64,000 bases of DNA from Hirundichthys speculiger (GCA_018398805.1 JAGFBZ010000364.1:807001-871000), one strand, 5' to 3'; positions 1-13,289 are shown, counted from the first letter of the stretch. Notes: generated by a model not told the origin, from the letters alone. Numbers and translations are program-made.

Positions 1-100
1 CCTTTTTAGTTTTAACAACATAAGCTGTGCTGTGAGCTACACTAAGAGCATAATAAAAACCACTTTCAAAAGTAAATGAATAATCTAAAGTGTTTTCAGA

Positions 101-106
101 TTTATT
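101..106 (-). terminator. possible poly(A) signal of the minus-strand exon
   Basis: TTTATT on the + strand reads AATAAA on the minus strand, about 145 bases downstream of the stop codon at 250. Such hexamers are common in AT-rich DNA, so this is supportive only. Confidence 0.25.
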
Positions 107-249
107 TTGTGAATAATCACACGTTTATGCAACCAGTAACTCATTGCCAAGTTCTCCTTGTCAAAAACACAGTTGCTTTTTTTTTTTTGTTACACTTTTC
201 CTATTTTCATAAGCCTTGAATAGGACTTGTTGGTTTCATTCTGAGAAAT

Positions 250-447
250 CTATTGCTCCTTCTTTGCCACTACTAACATGGCATTGATGATCGTAGATCG
301 TGTCTGCACAAGTTTAGCGTGACTGCGAGCAACCCTGAGTGAACTGACGTGGAGTCGACTGAACAGCTCAGGTTCAGCTGATGCGTGTTCAGAAACCTCA
401 AGGTCAGGATTTATCTCAGGGACTGTTAAACCTCCCTTCTGTTGATG
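250..447 (-). CDS. exon-like C-terminal coding segment, unknown gene (partial)
   Basis: On the minus strand a 65-codon open frame runs from a good 3' splice site (CAG at 448-450, preceded by a pyrimidine-rich tract) to a TAG stop at 250-252. A minus-strand AATAAA lies about 145 bases past the stop. The predicted end is rich in charged and small residues (VSEHASAEPELFSRLHVSSL is a representative stretch, and it ends in VAKKEQ), without a membrane segment or a domain I recognise. The plus strand here is closed in all frames. This would be the last exon of a gene whose other exons lie at higher coordinates, but I could not pick out any. It could also be a chance open frame or a pseudogene exon. 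I do not recognise the family and assign no function. Confidence 0.35.
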   Translation of the reverse strand, partial: HQQKGGLTVPEINPDLEVSEHASAEPELFSRLHVSSLRVARSHAKLVQTRSTIINAMLVVAKKEQ

Positions 448-450
448 CTG

Positions 451-2685
451 TATGAAAACAGAAGCATGCATATTATACAGAGGTATAATAATATACTTCC
501 TTCAAACCTCTCATTATGGTTGTCTTCTTTTTTTTTTAATGGCTCACAATGCTTCACTGTTTGGGGTAAGACTGAGGCAGAATAGTCTGCTACCATAAAC
601 ACATCCTTGAATATATTTGACAGATAAATGGCTCTTCACTAGCTAGTTTCAATTGTTCACGCTGCAGTTATTCGTTCTTGTTAAGTGGAATTAGTCGTGG
701 TTTATGTGAAAGTGGCTGCATATTCACGAGTCCATTATTTTTTTTTTTTGCTGCGTAAGGCCTTTAATTGTCCACCAAGGCAACAGCTGAGATTGAGCAA
801 TGTGATTGTTTCCATCTGTTTGTTTGTTTGTCTGTCTGTGTGCACATTTTGCCAAATTCAATGAAACCTGTAGAACTGAACCACAATGAGGAAGAACCCA
901 TTAAATTTAGCTCTTTGGGCTTTTGTTTGTAAATGGTGTTTCTCACTGCATCAGAAACGTAGATGCAGTTACTGTGGCATAGTGGCCCGTCATCAGTGTG
1001 CAGTATACTGCAGATTGTCAAACTCATTATATTTTGCGATATTTGTTTCTAGCCGTTTGTCTTTGTGTCTTTTTCTGCCTTGCAGCATTAGCTTTGCTCT
1101 AACTCAAGTGTGTCGGCATATTTCTTCCTAGAAGCTAATTTTTAAACTTGTAAGCGTATGCAGCTCATAGATGCTATTCAGTGAACTCATTAAATCTATT
1201 TCTCTTCATCAGGTGGAATGTGTAATGCTAGAAATGTCCCTTTGCTCCTGTTCACAGTCAAAATAGCTCATGATTCCAGTGTGTATTTGTGTTAAGATAT
1301 GTGTAAAATACCTGATGTACTCCTTATGCTCCACCAGTCTCTCTGTTGTCGTTATCATTGACCTTTCCACATTCCACAACATGCGTCTGGAAGTCGGCTC
1401 TTATTGGCTGCAACACTGCGTGCTTTGTTTGAACTTGGCCTCGGGATTGGCAGGTTTGGCTCTGATACGTTCAGTGGACCAGTTCCTGCTGTATTTTTAC
1501 TCTCAAAGGAATGTCAACAGGCCTTTTCCTTATTGAGCCTGACACTTTGTGGTCTGTTAGATTGTAGATAATAGATGGGTCATTGAGTACTGGATTTGTT
1601 GAATAACTCACACTGAAAGCTCATCATATCTTGATTTTAGATCGCCGTTGTCTGATGAAAGTTAAAAGAGCCTTGCAGGATTATCGCAAACTTTTAAAGC
1701 TGCAAATGTATTCATTTACTTATCAATTCATGCACATTATATATAGAAAACATTATGTAAATTTGGCGAGAAAGCACCCATGAAAGCAAGTGTTCAGTAG
1801 TTTATGTAGTATAATGTGTAGAGGAATACATCTGCAATCCAATGGTAAAACACCTTTTTATTTGTTTGTGCTGTTAAACTGACAGGACTACACATCAGCA
1901 AGACAGTGAGACATATATTTTCCATTTACTTACAAGTGTGTGCATAAAACAAATGATGCCAACACGATCCGTCTGGTGAATTGTTACCCACATTTATGAG
2001 ACGGTGTTTTGTATTTTGGCCTTGACTGACTGTGTGTCCTCAGTTTGGTGATGGATCTGTTTATATTAGCAGGCAAACATGGTATTTCACAGGAGCCTGC
2101 CTTGATCAGAAGATCTAATTTGAGCCATGCTGTCAGAGCTGCTGAGCTGGAGTGAGTCATGTTGTCCAGTAACAAAGGGATCCTCATAGTTAATCTGTTA
2201 ATAGTAATAATAATCATGATTTAAAAAAAAAAAGTGCAAAGTGCATAGCATTCTCTTGAACCTAAACTTTTCAGCAGAAATGGTTATTAATTACCACATT
2301 TTAGGCATAGATACAAAGATGCAGTTTAATAGGGTTGTTTTCCACTTTTCTGTATTACAAAACACCTTCAATTAAAGTTGTTTTCATGGCAGGAAATGTG
2401 AATCCAAATTATTTTATCCATCTTGGAGGAAAAATAAAAATCTGAATGAAGAAATTATTTAAATACAATACCAATCCCTCACAATTAAATGTATTATTTT
2501 ATAAGTAAACATAACCAGATTTACATAGAAGTACAGTAAAACTATTACCATGGGCTTTAGGTTTATACTTTACAAACAAAATGTTGTTTGTTTTTTGTTT
2601 TTGTTTTTTTTTTTTAATGAACGGTGTTGAAATATTTTATAATGTAAATATTTGCACCCTTGAACTCGTTCTGGCGGAGGGGCGT
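451..2685. other. upstream region, no gene recognised
   Basis: AT-rich DNA with several A or T homopolymers (around 521, 738, 2221 and 2604). No long open frame, no transposon ends and no recognised domain. A short exon-like interval at 2044-2151 is discussed under rejected items. Confidence 0.5.
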
Positions 2686-2689
2686 CTAT

Positions 2690-3210
2690 TAGTCAGAGTT
2701 TCCTCACGTGACCGCGCAGGTAACCATACACCTGCGACGACAAGTTTCCGTTTAAATGACAGGAAGTCAGTGGGGGGGGGGAAATACCACCATTGTGTTC
2801 GGTTCATAAGCCGTATATTTGACAGGATATGAGGCTGTTAGTCGACCCGTGCTGAACCGCGCTAGTCCGTCCGTCTCTCTCTCCACCTCCGTGTCGATCC
2901 GTCTCGATGACGTCATGATACCGGGCCGCGTCTTGCTGAAACCATAGGAATGCGACACAGTTTGTGTTTCCCGAGTCCAGAGCTGCTGGAGCGATTCAAC
3001 TTTTAAACCAGCGACCCTCCTCTGTCTCCGTTTCCGTGTCGGTGCTTTAACGGAGTTTAATAGCTCAGCGGAAACAACTTTGCAGCAGCAGCATATCTTT
3101 TGTTTTTGGTTGTTTTTTTTTTTTTTTTCCTTCGTCTTCAGCTGCGTCTCCGACATGAGATCAGGTGGACTTTGTGTTTCTTTTGGTTAAAGGGAGACCT
3201 GCGTTTTAAT
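2690..3210 (+). promoter_or_regulatory. pak4: pak4 CpG-rich promoter and noncoding exon 1
   Basis: This is the only CpG-rich block in the first 19 kb. It contains a TCACGTGA E-box (2704-2711), a perfect CRE palindrome TGACGTCA (908-915 past base 2000, i.e. 2908-2915) and no TATA box in an obvious place. A 5' splice site GTGAGT starts at 3211, so the noncoding first exon probably ends at 3210. The transcription start cannot be placed from sequence. The assignment to pak4 is by position: it is the nearest upstream promoter-like block on the correct strand before the pak4 start exon at 19381. Confidence 0.6.
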
Positions 3211-3960
3211 GTGAGTATTCCCTCCAGTAACTGACGGGTTATCTCTTTTTTTTTTCACACTTATGTTGCCGTTTTGTGTTGTATTTTCTTTTATATTTTT
3301 TTTTTTGCGTGTGTGTGTTGTAGTTAAGAGCTGTACGTGTACTTTACAACTTCTCCCGGTGCGGTGCTGCGTTTCTGGGACCGAGCTGGGCCCACAACAA
3401 AAACCTCTGTTGTTAAAATCTCACGGCATGGATTAACTGAGTCAGAGAAAAAGCATAATAACTTTATTGTTAGGCCGATGTGAAGGGGGGGGCAGCGAGA
3501 TACCAGGCGGCGTTAGAGCCAGAGATGATTGCTGTTGCTGGGAACATGCTGCCCCCCCCACTAACCCACTATTTACATTCAAACCTGTTACCGACTGCTC
3601 ATATATGTGACTGTCAAGACAGCTGTCTACTCCCTTCTCTTGGTCATCTGTCTTTTTTTTTTTCTTTTTTGCACAAGTGCTTGTGACACATGGAGCTGAG
3701 GGGGAGGAGGATGATTTGTGGTCACTCCCTGTATTTAAACTTGCTTGGATGATGGGTTCTTGTACTTTTATGAGTGGGAAGTTTTTCTTTCATTTTACGT
3801 TACTGAACAAAAGTTTGGAGCTCCTTTTTTCAGGTATGCACCGAGAAGATGGGGTTGCTGTTGTCTGATAATTACCTACTTGTCCTTTTTTTGAGCGAAA
3901 CCCGGAAGAGTATAATTTATTTGTGCTCTACTGAAATAATTTTCTTCTGTTTGAAGTAGT
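3211..3960. other. start of pak4 intron 1
   Basis: Begins with the consensus donor GTGAGT. Contains T-runs and no recognised element or coding segment before the first hAT-type MITE at 3961. Confidence 0.5.
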
Positions 3961-4591
3961 TAGTGCTGGGCGATATGGAAAAAAATCATATATCACGATA
4001 TGGACTATTTTATATCACGATAACGATATATATCACGATATACCATAATAAAGTATGTTTTCAGTTATTCTCTGAAAAGTTTGACCAAAATTTCATTGCT
4101 TACTTTTCAACTTTATTTTGAAAGGACTTTTAGCTGAACTGTCACAAACATACATTTTAGTGCAGCAAAAACAGGTAGGTACAGAGGTACAGTAGCTTTC
4201 ACATTTTCTTTAAAGTGCGAGGAGGAAAAACACATTTTTGCACTGAAGTTCAGCTATAAAAAATAAACACAAATTATTTTTCAACTTTCTGAAATCTGTA
4301 ACCTTGTAGTGCAAACTTTGCAAACCAATATAAAGTGTCTAAATTGAACATCAGGGTTGGAGAGAACTCTGTTTAAGGCATTAACCATGAATAAAAGTGC
4401 AACATAAAAGGCCACTTGGTAGAAGTAGATATGATTCTATCAAATTTATCATTGCAGGTTATTTAATTACATATTTGCTGTAATAATTGATAAAATTAGG
4501 TTAGAAACGATAGAAACGATAGAAGAGAAATGGCACGATATACACTTTTATATCGTCCCCACGATATGTATCGTCATATTGCCCAGCACTA
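3961..4591 (+). mobile_element. hAT-type MITE, family A copy 1
   Basis: A ~630-bp nonautonomous DNA transposon with terminal inverted repeats TAGTGCTGGGCGATAT and (complement) ATATTGCCCAGCACTA. The subterminal region is packed with ATATCACGATAT-type dyads. The interior is noncoding and about 95 percent identical by eye to the four other copies in this intron. No clear 8-bp target-site duplication is visible at this copy. The hAT assignment comes from the duplications at copies 2, 3 and 5. Confidence 0.85.
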
Positions 4592-7500
4592 GTAAACATT
4601 AATACAAGCAGTTTCATATCAGAAGACATTAAAATGTAAGAAGGCTCGTTCAGTGTGATGTGGACGCTAGGACAGCCTCATACACACACTGTTGCGAACA
4701 GACTGGCGGTAGTTAAAGCACTCAGTAGCTCCAAGGTCACTCAGTGTGCAGTGTGTTTACAGAGCACTTTATAAATCTGGGAAACGCTGGGAGAGAGTTG
4801 CTGTCCTGTGTTTGCAGTAGCGAGAGAACTGGCTATTAATTATCACCTCTGATTCAGCAACAGCGAGCTAATGTAAGGACATGACAGTAACAGCAGTGAC
4901 CCAAACACTCCCTGCCTTCTGTTTTACACCACACTGGTCTTTAAATCTAAGCGTTCATAGAAGGGTTTCTAGCCGTGTTTTCATTTGACTTCAGTAAAAC
5001 TATCGGATGACACCTCTTTGTTTTTCAGTCTGCTGGTGTGTTTGGCAGGTTACCAGCTACGGTGTAAAAAGTATTGACTTCCTCCATCCTGTAAAAGTTG
5101 TTGGCTGTAAAACTTCAGGGTTTATCAGTTGTGGCCTGAAAGTGAGCAAGTGTGTCGGTGCTTTAATTAAATGTGTGTCCAGTAACATGCAGAACATGTT
5201 TTGCATTAGATAAAATTCTGTTTTAACACGAATGGTTTCCAAACTTGTGTTAAGTTGAGCATCAGTGTTGAGCTCGTCTCATGTTTTAGAGTTGGCTAAA
5301 TTGTTGTAGAGATCACAGTAAATATTTGTTTTATGGTGAAGAGGTTAATAGCTAAGCTGCATGGTCCTCTCAACTTATTTAGATTTAACTTCAAGTGTTT
5401 TTTGCAGTTTGTCATCTACACACAAGTCATTACTTGTGATTGTTTACCTGAGTGAAAGTTTGTGTAATCACGAAACCCTCCAGACCATGATGGTGTGTAT
5501 TGTTTGTTGATGTTGCCTTTTCAACCCTCAAGTGCTGCTGAAGTCTTCTTAGACACAGTGATGCAAGATGTGTGTCATGCAGAAAATCATGAGCAGACAT
5601 GGCTAGTATGTAATTCACCCTGAGGAGCTGTTTTCAGTCATTCACTTTCTCCAAAACTTTCAACAAGATGGTAATTACTTTTAGTCTAAAAAAAAAAAAC
5701 AGGAAAAAAATGTAGAATTTGTGGAGTTTAAAACCTTTCTTATTTTGAATAATCAGTCATTTAAGGTAAATTTTCCAACAGAACAGGTCTATTCCTTGTT
5801 TTTTTTTATTAAACAAACTAAATAACCATATGTTATTTATGCTATTGATGCGTCATTTCTGTCTCTATGTGGTACTGCATTTACAGTTCTCTGCTCTCTA
5901 CCTGGTTCATGGCAGAGTTCTGCCACGATGCATGCAAACACACAGGTGAACACACCTGGAAAATATGAACCTCCTGAAAAGCATAGAAATAGATATCAGC
6001 TATCACTTATGAAGACTAAAGCCAAGTCCCACAGAACGCCGAGAGCAGGTCTGGTTCTTCACTGGCTTACTCCATCCTCAACGCAGCCTCTATGGACAGC
6101 GATTGAGGAAGCGCCGGCCGCTTGGCTGGATTCGTGAGAGGTTATGATTTTACCCCGAATGTTTCGAGATCAAGTGGCAGATGCAGAGGAGTCTGCTCAT
6201 TTAAAGAAGCCTGGACCCACTGTGAATCTTTTCAGGATCCTTCCAAGCAGAAGTACGCTGTGAGCTGCAGTCAATCATCCTGCAACTCATGGAAGATGGC
6301 GGTAGGCTTGCCTGACTTCACCTTACTTAAAAAAAAAAAAAAAAGACAATTTCAGTCTTTGACTGGGCAGCATTGGAAAAAAATAACTTTGAATTTCACT
6401 ATTAGGGCAAGACATTATGATGTATGTGATAGAATATTTTTATATGAATGTTTTATATACACGCTGCATACGCGTAGAATTTACCATTTATAACGATGCA
6501 GTAATAATAAAACTCATAGAGGCCATCCTGTATCTCACATATTAATCCTCTTCCACCCGCAGTAACAACACAGTGATGTATACAGACGCCAGGCTACCAC
6601 CAAGCTGCCATAGAGATGCTAGTCCATAAAAGTACAAACAATGATGCAATTATTTGATGATGGTTTGGGTTTCAAAATGTCAGGTGAGCAGCAGAAAAAT
6701 ATAATTTATAGAGAACAGTGCTGTAAAGGGCAGTATAAAGCGCTTGTTGCAACACTGAAGCCTCTGTAGCCTCACTTTCATCCGCGCTGCAGGTTATGAT
6801 TGAAAGTGTTGTGAGAAGCGGAGTGATGCTAAAGCAGCTGCCTATGATACTGTTAAAAGGCATACACACAAGCACCGTTGTCGTGTCTTCAGCATCAGGC
6901 ATGCAGAATGGTGTTTTATGTCCAAATGGTCGTTAAGGGGTTTAATTTTTTTGTTGGTTTTGTTCCCATCCTCCTGTTGGTTTTTGTGTGGTGCATTCGT
7001 GTATCATTCTCTGCGATTAAAAAAAAAAAAGCTTCAATGATGCGTAATCTGCCCCAAGTACCAGGCCGCTTCCTAGAAAGAGGGTTTTAACATTTATGAA
7101 GCGGAGTGAATTAATTGTAAATGGCTTAACAGACACTTCTACAGTCCAACTGGAATACTTAAAAAAAATTCAGGCAGCAGTGGGAATTTATCAAGCTGCA
7201 AAAACGTTTAATCAGTAAGTTCTGATATAACACACAAAAATAAAATAAAAAGTGGCTGATTTTTGTGCTCTCATGTTGCAGCCATTTTTGATTACCCCCT
7301 AACCCACCGAAACGAAATTTGAAGGACATCCCGCTGTGGATGACCGTCGCCAACTCCGCAGTTCTTTCCGGTAGAGTTTGGCTGAAGCGGCCATGTTGGA
7401 TCATTCAGGACTCTTCCGTGCAGAAGTATGCCAGGATTCATGGTCAATCCTAAGTTCCTTTACATGGCCTCAATTATGTGTGGGACATATCTTCATTACC

Positions 7501-7816
7501 AGGAACAGTCCTGCAACAGGACTTGTCAGGAACTTATACGAGTGTGTGGGGGTGTTGACTCAGTACTGATTAGATATGCTGTGGGCAGGAGTTGACGTTT
7601 TTCAGCTTTCTCAATGTCCCCTTCAACTATGAGTCCTCTGTTCTTATTCACTGCCATCATCCCAGTGCATGTAAACAGCACACAGAAACACAGCAACCAT
7701 CTCGGCTCTGAGGAGGAGGTTGGCCCCGCTACAACTCCAGCTTCTTGGTCTTACTCCAGACCCCTCTAATCTAAACCCACGTCTTGTGCTCCACCTCCTC
7801 CAGCCTCACTTTGCGC
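4592..7816. other. pak4 intron 1 segment, no gene recognised
   Basis: About 3.2 kb of unique-looking intronic sequence. Short open frames around 5928-6493 and 7378-7569 have no recognised domain and no consistent splice signals. A-runs at 5688, 6330 and 7020 may be old retroposon tails. Confidence 0.5.
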
Positions 7817-8452
7817 TAGTGCTGGGCGATATGGAAAAAAATCATATATCACGATATGGACTATTTTATATCACGATATTGATATATATCACGATATACC
7901 ATAATAAAGTATGTTTTCAGTTATTCTCTGAAAAGTTTAACAAAAATTTCATTGCTTACTTTTCAACTTTATTTTGAAAGGACATTTAGCTGAACTGTCA
8001 CAAACATACATTTTAATGCAGCAAAAACAGGTAGGTACAGAGGTACAGTAGCTTTCACATTTTTTTTAAAGTGCACAACAGTTTCTGAGAGGAGAAAAAC
8101 ACATTTTTACACTGAAGTTCAGCTATAAAAAATTAACACAAATTGTTTTTCAACTTTCTGAAATCTGTAACCTTGTAGTGCAAAGTTTGCAAACCAATAA
8201 AAAGTGTCTAAAGTAAACATCAGGGTTGAAGAGAACTCTGTTTAGGGCATTAACCATGAATAAAAGTGCAAACATAAAAGGCTACTTTGTAGAAGTAGAT
8301 ATGATTCTATCAAATTTATCGTTGCAGGTTATTTAATTACATATTTGCTGTAATAATTGATAAAATTAGGTTAGAAACGATAGAAGAGAAATGGCACGAT
8401 ACACACTTTTCTATTGTCCCCACGATATGTATCGTCATATTGCCCAGCACTA
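7817..8452 (+). mobile_element. hAT-type MITE, family A copy 2
   Basis: Same orientation and ends as copy 1 (TAGTGCTGGG...CCCAGCACTA). It is flanked by a near-perfect 8-bp target-site duplication, CTTTGCGC at 7809-7816 and CTTTGCAC at 8453-8460. An 8-bp duplication together with short TIRs is the signature of the hAT superfamily. Confidence 0.9.
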
Positions 8453-11050
8453 CTTTGCACTGCGTTAAACATTTGTAGAATTCTGTGAAATTACATCCAG
8501 TACCTACAATACTGCACAGAAGTTCAAGCCCTGCATCCAACTCTAAGCTGCAATGGAATCAAGAACTATGTTTGTGACTAATCTTCGTTATTTATCTGGA
8601 TCCAGTTCCAGCTCAGAACCAGCCTCCATCATTACACTGAAGTCTCATTTAAGACATCAAGAGTGTCTCTCAGAGCGCAGACCACCCATGTACACCCCTG
8701 GAATCAGGCCAGAAGACGGCAGTTTCGGCCGGAGCTCATCAGCCTGACTCTGGCCCTCTGACCAGACAGGCTTTCTCGCTGTTCAGCGAGGCATACATGG
8801 GCGCCAAGAAGAGGTAGCGGGGGAGAAAGAGGTTGAATTTAGGAGGCAACTGGGAAATATGGGAGGAGGGTTATAAACAATCACATGAAAAAGCAGAGGA
8901 GAGAGACAGATTTAAAGGAATGGTGGGGATTAACAAAGGAGGCGAGATGATGATGATGAGAGGTCTTTTTTTGACAGAGGGAATAACACAAAGGTAGAAT
9001 TATAACTAACAGTGGTTGCTATTGTTTTTGAGGGATATACTTTGTTTGCCCAGCGAGCCAGGAGAGGTCCTTCAGTACCATCTGTTATGTGTTTTTGTGA
9101 CAAAGATGTCTCAGTGTTTGTGTGGATTGTGACTGTTGATGCTCCATTTGACAGGTTCTCTCTGAGAACCGTCCATCTGCAGCTGTGCCCATGTTGGAAA
9201 ACATAATTTACACCTTTATTTGATATCAGTAGGTACTTTTTTATGATGGAAATTTGTGTGTGAGCTTTTATTAGCGAATGTGTGGTGCAATGGTTTAGTG
9301 ACTTACAAGGTCAACAATTAATTTTTATATGCCTTTAAAATTCTACCACTACAGAGAATTTGTCAGTTTGCGATGCTTGTATAGCAAGGGTTCCTAAATA
9401 TGTGATATGCCTGATAGACATTGCATTCATTGGACTCATAATTGGTTGAATTTTAACACATCGTTTGCATGTTTTTGGATTATATGCATTTGCATAACTG
9501 CTTATAATGAACAAATAAATCAGTTAACTGCGTAAGTTATAGTGTCGTTACTGAAGGCTTCTGTGCCACAGACAGCCACCGATGAGTTAATTTGCAGGAG
9601 GTAACAGCTTCAGAGAGCAGCAAAGCTGTGTTTCAAAGGTAATACAGCAGATGGAGAGGACAGATGTGCTTCAGGAGATAGAATTGGCTGTTTCCCAATC
9701 GGATGTTATGACTTCCTCCATCCACATGTCAAAGTTTCCTCAGGAAAGACTCTGAACCCCACATTGTCCCCAGTGCATTTAGTGGCACGTGTGTTTGGGT
9801 ACGATAAAGAAAAAGCACTGCATCCTGGGTCTGAGGCCGTCGAGCACTGTTGTCTTACATCCAGACTAGGGCTTGGTGCTGTGCCTTTAAAAAAACAAAC
9901 AAACAAACAAAAAAAAAACATAACATCACATTGCATAAAAATGAATAACAAAAGATTACTTTCATTATTAGAATACATGCAAACTTCGCTTAAATACTTG
10001 ATATATTCAAAAATAATAATACAGAAGTATGTAGGATCAATAGTATTCAGCATGTAGATGAACAAAAGCTTTTCAGCTGCAAATAGTTGCAATATATTTC
10101 AGCAATGTGAAACACCACCATAGCTGTAAATGTATTTTCATCAGGTCTTGTTATTATATAGGATACTCTGATAAAATGATGCTGCTGGTCTCGCTTTCAT
10201 ATTTAAAGTGCGTCTCTGTCTTGTGCAGCTCAGTGCCAAACATTTCTCCCACTCATTTAAGATCTTAGAAAAAAGTTGCTGCTACCTTTTGTTGCCATGG
10301 ACTGTAGACAGACGACAGTGGATAGCATTTAGCTCAAAATGCCACTCGGCCGTGTGCCTCTGTTTGCTGCTACGCCCAGCTGCCACAGATGTTGAACATC
10401 TAGGCGACTGAAGAAGCTCTGCTTGTTTGGAAACACTCTTCAGTCTTAACAGCACAAACTCATGTGTTGTTGAAGGTTTTGTGGTTCTAGTGGTCTTCAT
10501 TATTGAAAGCGAGGAAGACAGGGAAGTGGGACACAGGGAGAAGGGGAAGACATAAGGAAAAGGGTCACAGGCCGGGTGTCAAACCTACAACCGCTGCAGG
10601 ATGACAATAGCTTCTGTATGCGGGCCACTGCTCAACTGACTGAGCTATTGAGTGGGGATGGGCCCGTATGTCTTGTAATACCACTTTACCCCGCTAGAGG
10701 TGCACTTGGTTGTGTCTTATGCCAGGAATTGACGCATAAACTTTCTTCTGATATCCTGCCCCCTTGTGGTCAGAAGTGTTATTGATCAGATTTGTATTTT
10801 GAAATTTAACTAGAGACTGAGATGCCAGGCACCAAGCATTATCCAATTTAATAAAAGAATGAAGCAGCAGAAAATGAGAGTTTTCGAGTTTATTTGCCAA
10901 GTTTATTCTAAAAGATTTGCAGCTCTTCACTCGTGATTAAGGCATCATCTGTTGCAAGCTTTTAATGCTTGATAATAATAATAATTATGCAGTTGAACGG
11001 TGTGATACCTATCGCTAGAAGCACAGATGTGTTGCTTATAATTTGCAGCT
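8453..11050. other. pak4 intron 1 segment, no gene recognised
   Basis: No coding segment supported. It contains an AAAC simple repeat near 9892-9918 and scattered homopolymers. Confidence 0.5.
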
Positions 11051-11282
11051 GTAAATGGTAAATAGACTGCACTTATCTAGACATGATCAAGGTGCCCCAA
11101 AGCACTTTACCTGGCCTGTCATTCACCATTTATACACATTCACACACTAGTGGGTGGCTGCTGCCGTGCATGGCACTGCCAGGCCCACTGTTCAGTCTCA
11201 CTTAAGGACACTTTGACATGTGGACAGTTGGAGCTGGGATCGAACTGCCTAACTGGACAACCACTGAGCTACAGCCACCCTG
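11051..11282 (+). repeat. fish retroposon 3' fragment
   Basis: The segment runs from GTAAATGGTAAATAGACTGC through the CCCCAAAGCACTTTACC and ACATGTGGACAGTTGGAGC stretches to GAGCTACAGCCACCC. It matches, from general knowledge of teleost genomes, a common LINE/SINE-type 3' region (the 'aaggacacttcgacatgtggacag' class). It is noncoding and diverged. Confidence 0.55.
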
Positions 11283-11789
11283 TAGGGAAAGCTGACCTAT
11301 GACAGAGTTTACACTTAAGATTATATAAATAAGTTTTAAAGTTGGTATGATTCAGTGATCTCTCAAATTTGTCACCTGAATTCAGTAGATTAGTTGTAAT
11401 GTGATACCAGAATTCCTTCAAATCCTCAGTTTTCATTTATTTTATTTTTCCTAAATGTGATAGTGTTTGTGTCTCATGCTTTGATTAGATTATCTTAAAT
11501 TATATGTCCTTTATTCATCACCCAAAGGGTAAATTCATGCATTAATGCATTAAGTGAATCGGTATGTCAGTCATAAACAGATGATAGGCCTCTGTAGGAG
11601 TTTTATCCTCTATTCCTCTGTTGTCACCAGATGAATCATCACTGGGAAGTGGTATTTATCACCAGGTATAAGCATGTCGTCATGACAGAAAATCTGTTTT
11701 TTCAGAAAAAATTTACATGAATCCTGTTTTTTATTCTTTTCAATTCTTATTTAACAGCACCACGGTAGCATATATGATATGACATGAAG

Positions 11790-12426
11790 TAGTGCTGGGC
11801 AATATGACAATACATATCGTGGGGACAATATAAAAGTGTGTATCGTGCCATTTCTCTTCTATCGTTTCTAACCTAATTTTATCAATTATTACAGCAAATA
11901 TGTAATTAAATAACCTGCAATGATAAATTTGATAGAATCATATCTACTTCTACAAAGTAGCCTTTTATGTTTGCACTTTTATTCATGGTTAATGCCTTAA
12001 ACAGAGTTCTCTTCAACCCTGATGTTTACTTTAGACACTTTATATTGGTTTGCAAACTTTGCACTACAAGGTTACAGATTTCAGAAAGTTGAAAAATAAT
12101 TTGTGTTTATTTTTTATAGCTGAACTTCAGAGCAAAAATGTGTTTTTCCTCTCAGAAACTGTTGTGCACTTTAAAAAAAAATGTGAAAGCTACTGTACCT
12201 CTGTACCTACCTGTTTTTGCTGCACTAAAATGTATGTTTGTGACAGTTCAGCTAAATGTCCTTTCAAAATAAAGTTGAAAAGTAAGCAATTGAAAATTTT
12301 TGTCAAACTTTTCAGAGAATAACTGAAAACATACTTTATTATGGTATATCGTGATATATATCGTTATCGTGATATAAAATAGTCCATATCGTGATATATG
12401 ATTTTTTTCCATATCGCCCAGCACTA
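11790..12426 (-). mobile_element. hAT-type MITE, family A copy 3
   Basis: Inverted relative to copies 1 and 2. A perfect 8-bp target-site duplication ACATGAAG flanks it at 11782-11789 and 12427-12434. The short open frames inside it recur in each copy, for example the one encoding MQTLHYKVTDFRKLKNNLC, and are not genes. Confidence 0.92.
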
Positions 12427-13289
12427 ACATGAAGTAGTTTTTCACATCCCACCATTTTCAGTAAAACACTTAAAAGGTTTGCATTTAATAAGATTTAAAA
12501 GAAAACAACAAAAAAAAAGATCTCTACTGTGAGCACACCACACCCTGAGGAAATAGCGTTGCCATTTTTTTCCTTTTTTTTCCATTAAAGTTTGATTTGT
12601 ATGTGAGCATTTTCTGCTGATTGCACGTATAAACGAACTAGAATGTGAAATGCTGTTTCTACTTTAATGCCCTGCACCTCGCTGATGTCTCTGCTTTTTG
12701 TGGTCGGCTGTTGTGTGGAGGTTCTTGGTCAGCGCTGCGCTGTTGGCTGTGGAACACACTTTTCCACAGTTTGTTCCTGGGCGGGCCCGCTTAACTTCAA
12801 ACGCTCCTGCTGTGAAAGACTTTATGAACATTGTGAGCCTGAAAGGCCCGGCAGCGTGAGTCATGGCCTCTAACTCAGAACCCGCCCAGTCAGATCACCC
12901 TGGTCGGATCACCCACCCACCTCCATTCTCTACGTCCATCCCAGCATCTTTTTCATTCACTTGTTTTTAACTTTCCTCTGCTTTTGTTCTTTAAAGAGCG
13001 AATGGTGTAAGCTGAGGCGCTTTTGTAGGAAACAGGAGAACACAGGGGGCTGTTTTGCTCCACCACTCCTCTTGCCCTCTGGTCAGCGTGGCAGCTTGGA
13101 TCTCCTCCTCAGACACCAGCAGGCTTCTGTTTTACCTACTGGGAGTGTCTGTTTTTTCCTCTTCCATCTGCAGAGGTTCAAGTCATCAGACCACAGGAGC
13201 TGATGATTGTACTCACTGGATGTAGATGTCTGATGATGAACCCATCCCTGTCATTGTTTCAGGACAGTATGAGTGCAGACAGTTGACAA

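Noticed and set aside
2044..2151. Exon-like interval on the + strand (TCCTCAG acceptor, GA/GTGAGT donor) with one open frame, LVMDLFILAGKHGISQEPAL and onward
   Set aside because: The splice-like signals are suggestive, but the minus strand is also open, the peptide matches nothing I know, and no partner exon on the + strand is visible upstream of the pak4 promoter.
8652..8820. Short + strand frame ending LTRQAFSLFSEAYMGAKKR and a stop
   Set aside because: It looks protein-like, but there is no acceptor in a usable position and no upstream exon. Probably chance.
12050..12322. 90- to 100-codon frames (also at 13648-13974, 13886-14188, 7720-7977, 12248-12445)
   Set aside because: They lie in the family A MITE and recur in its copies. 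Noncoding DNA transposon sequence.
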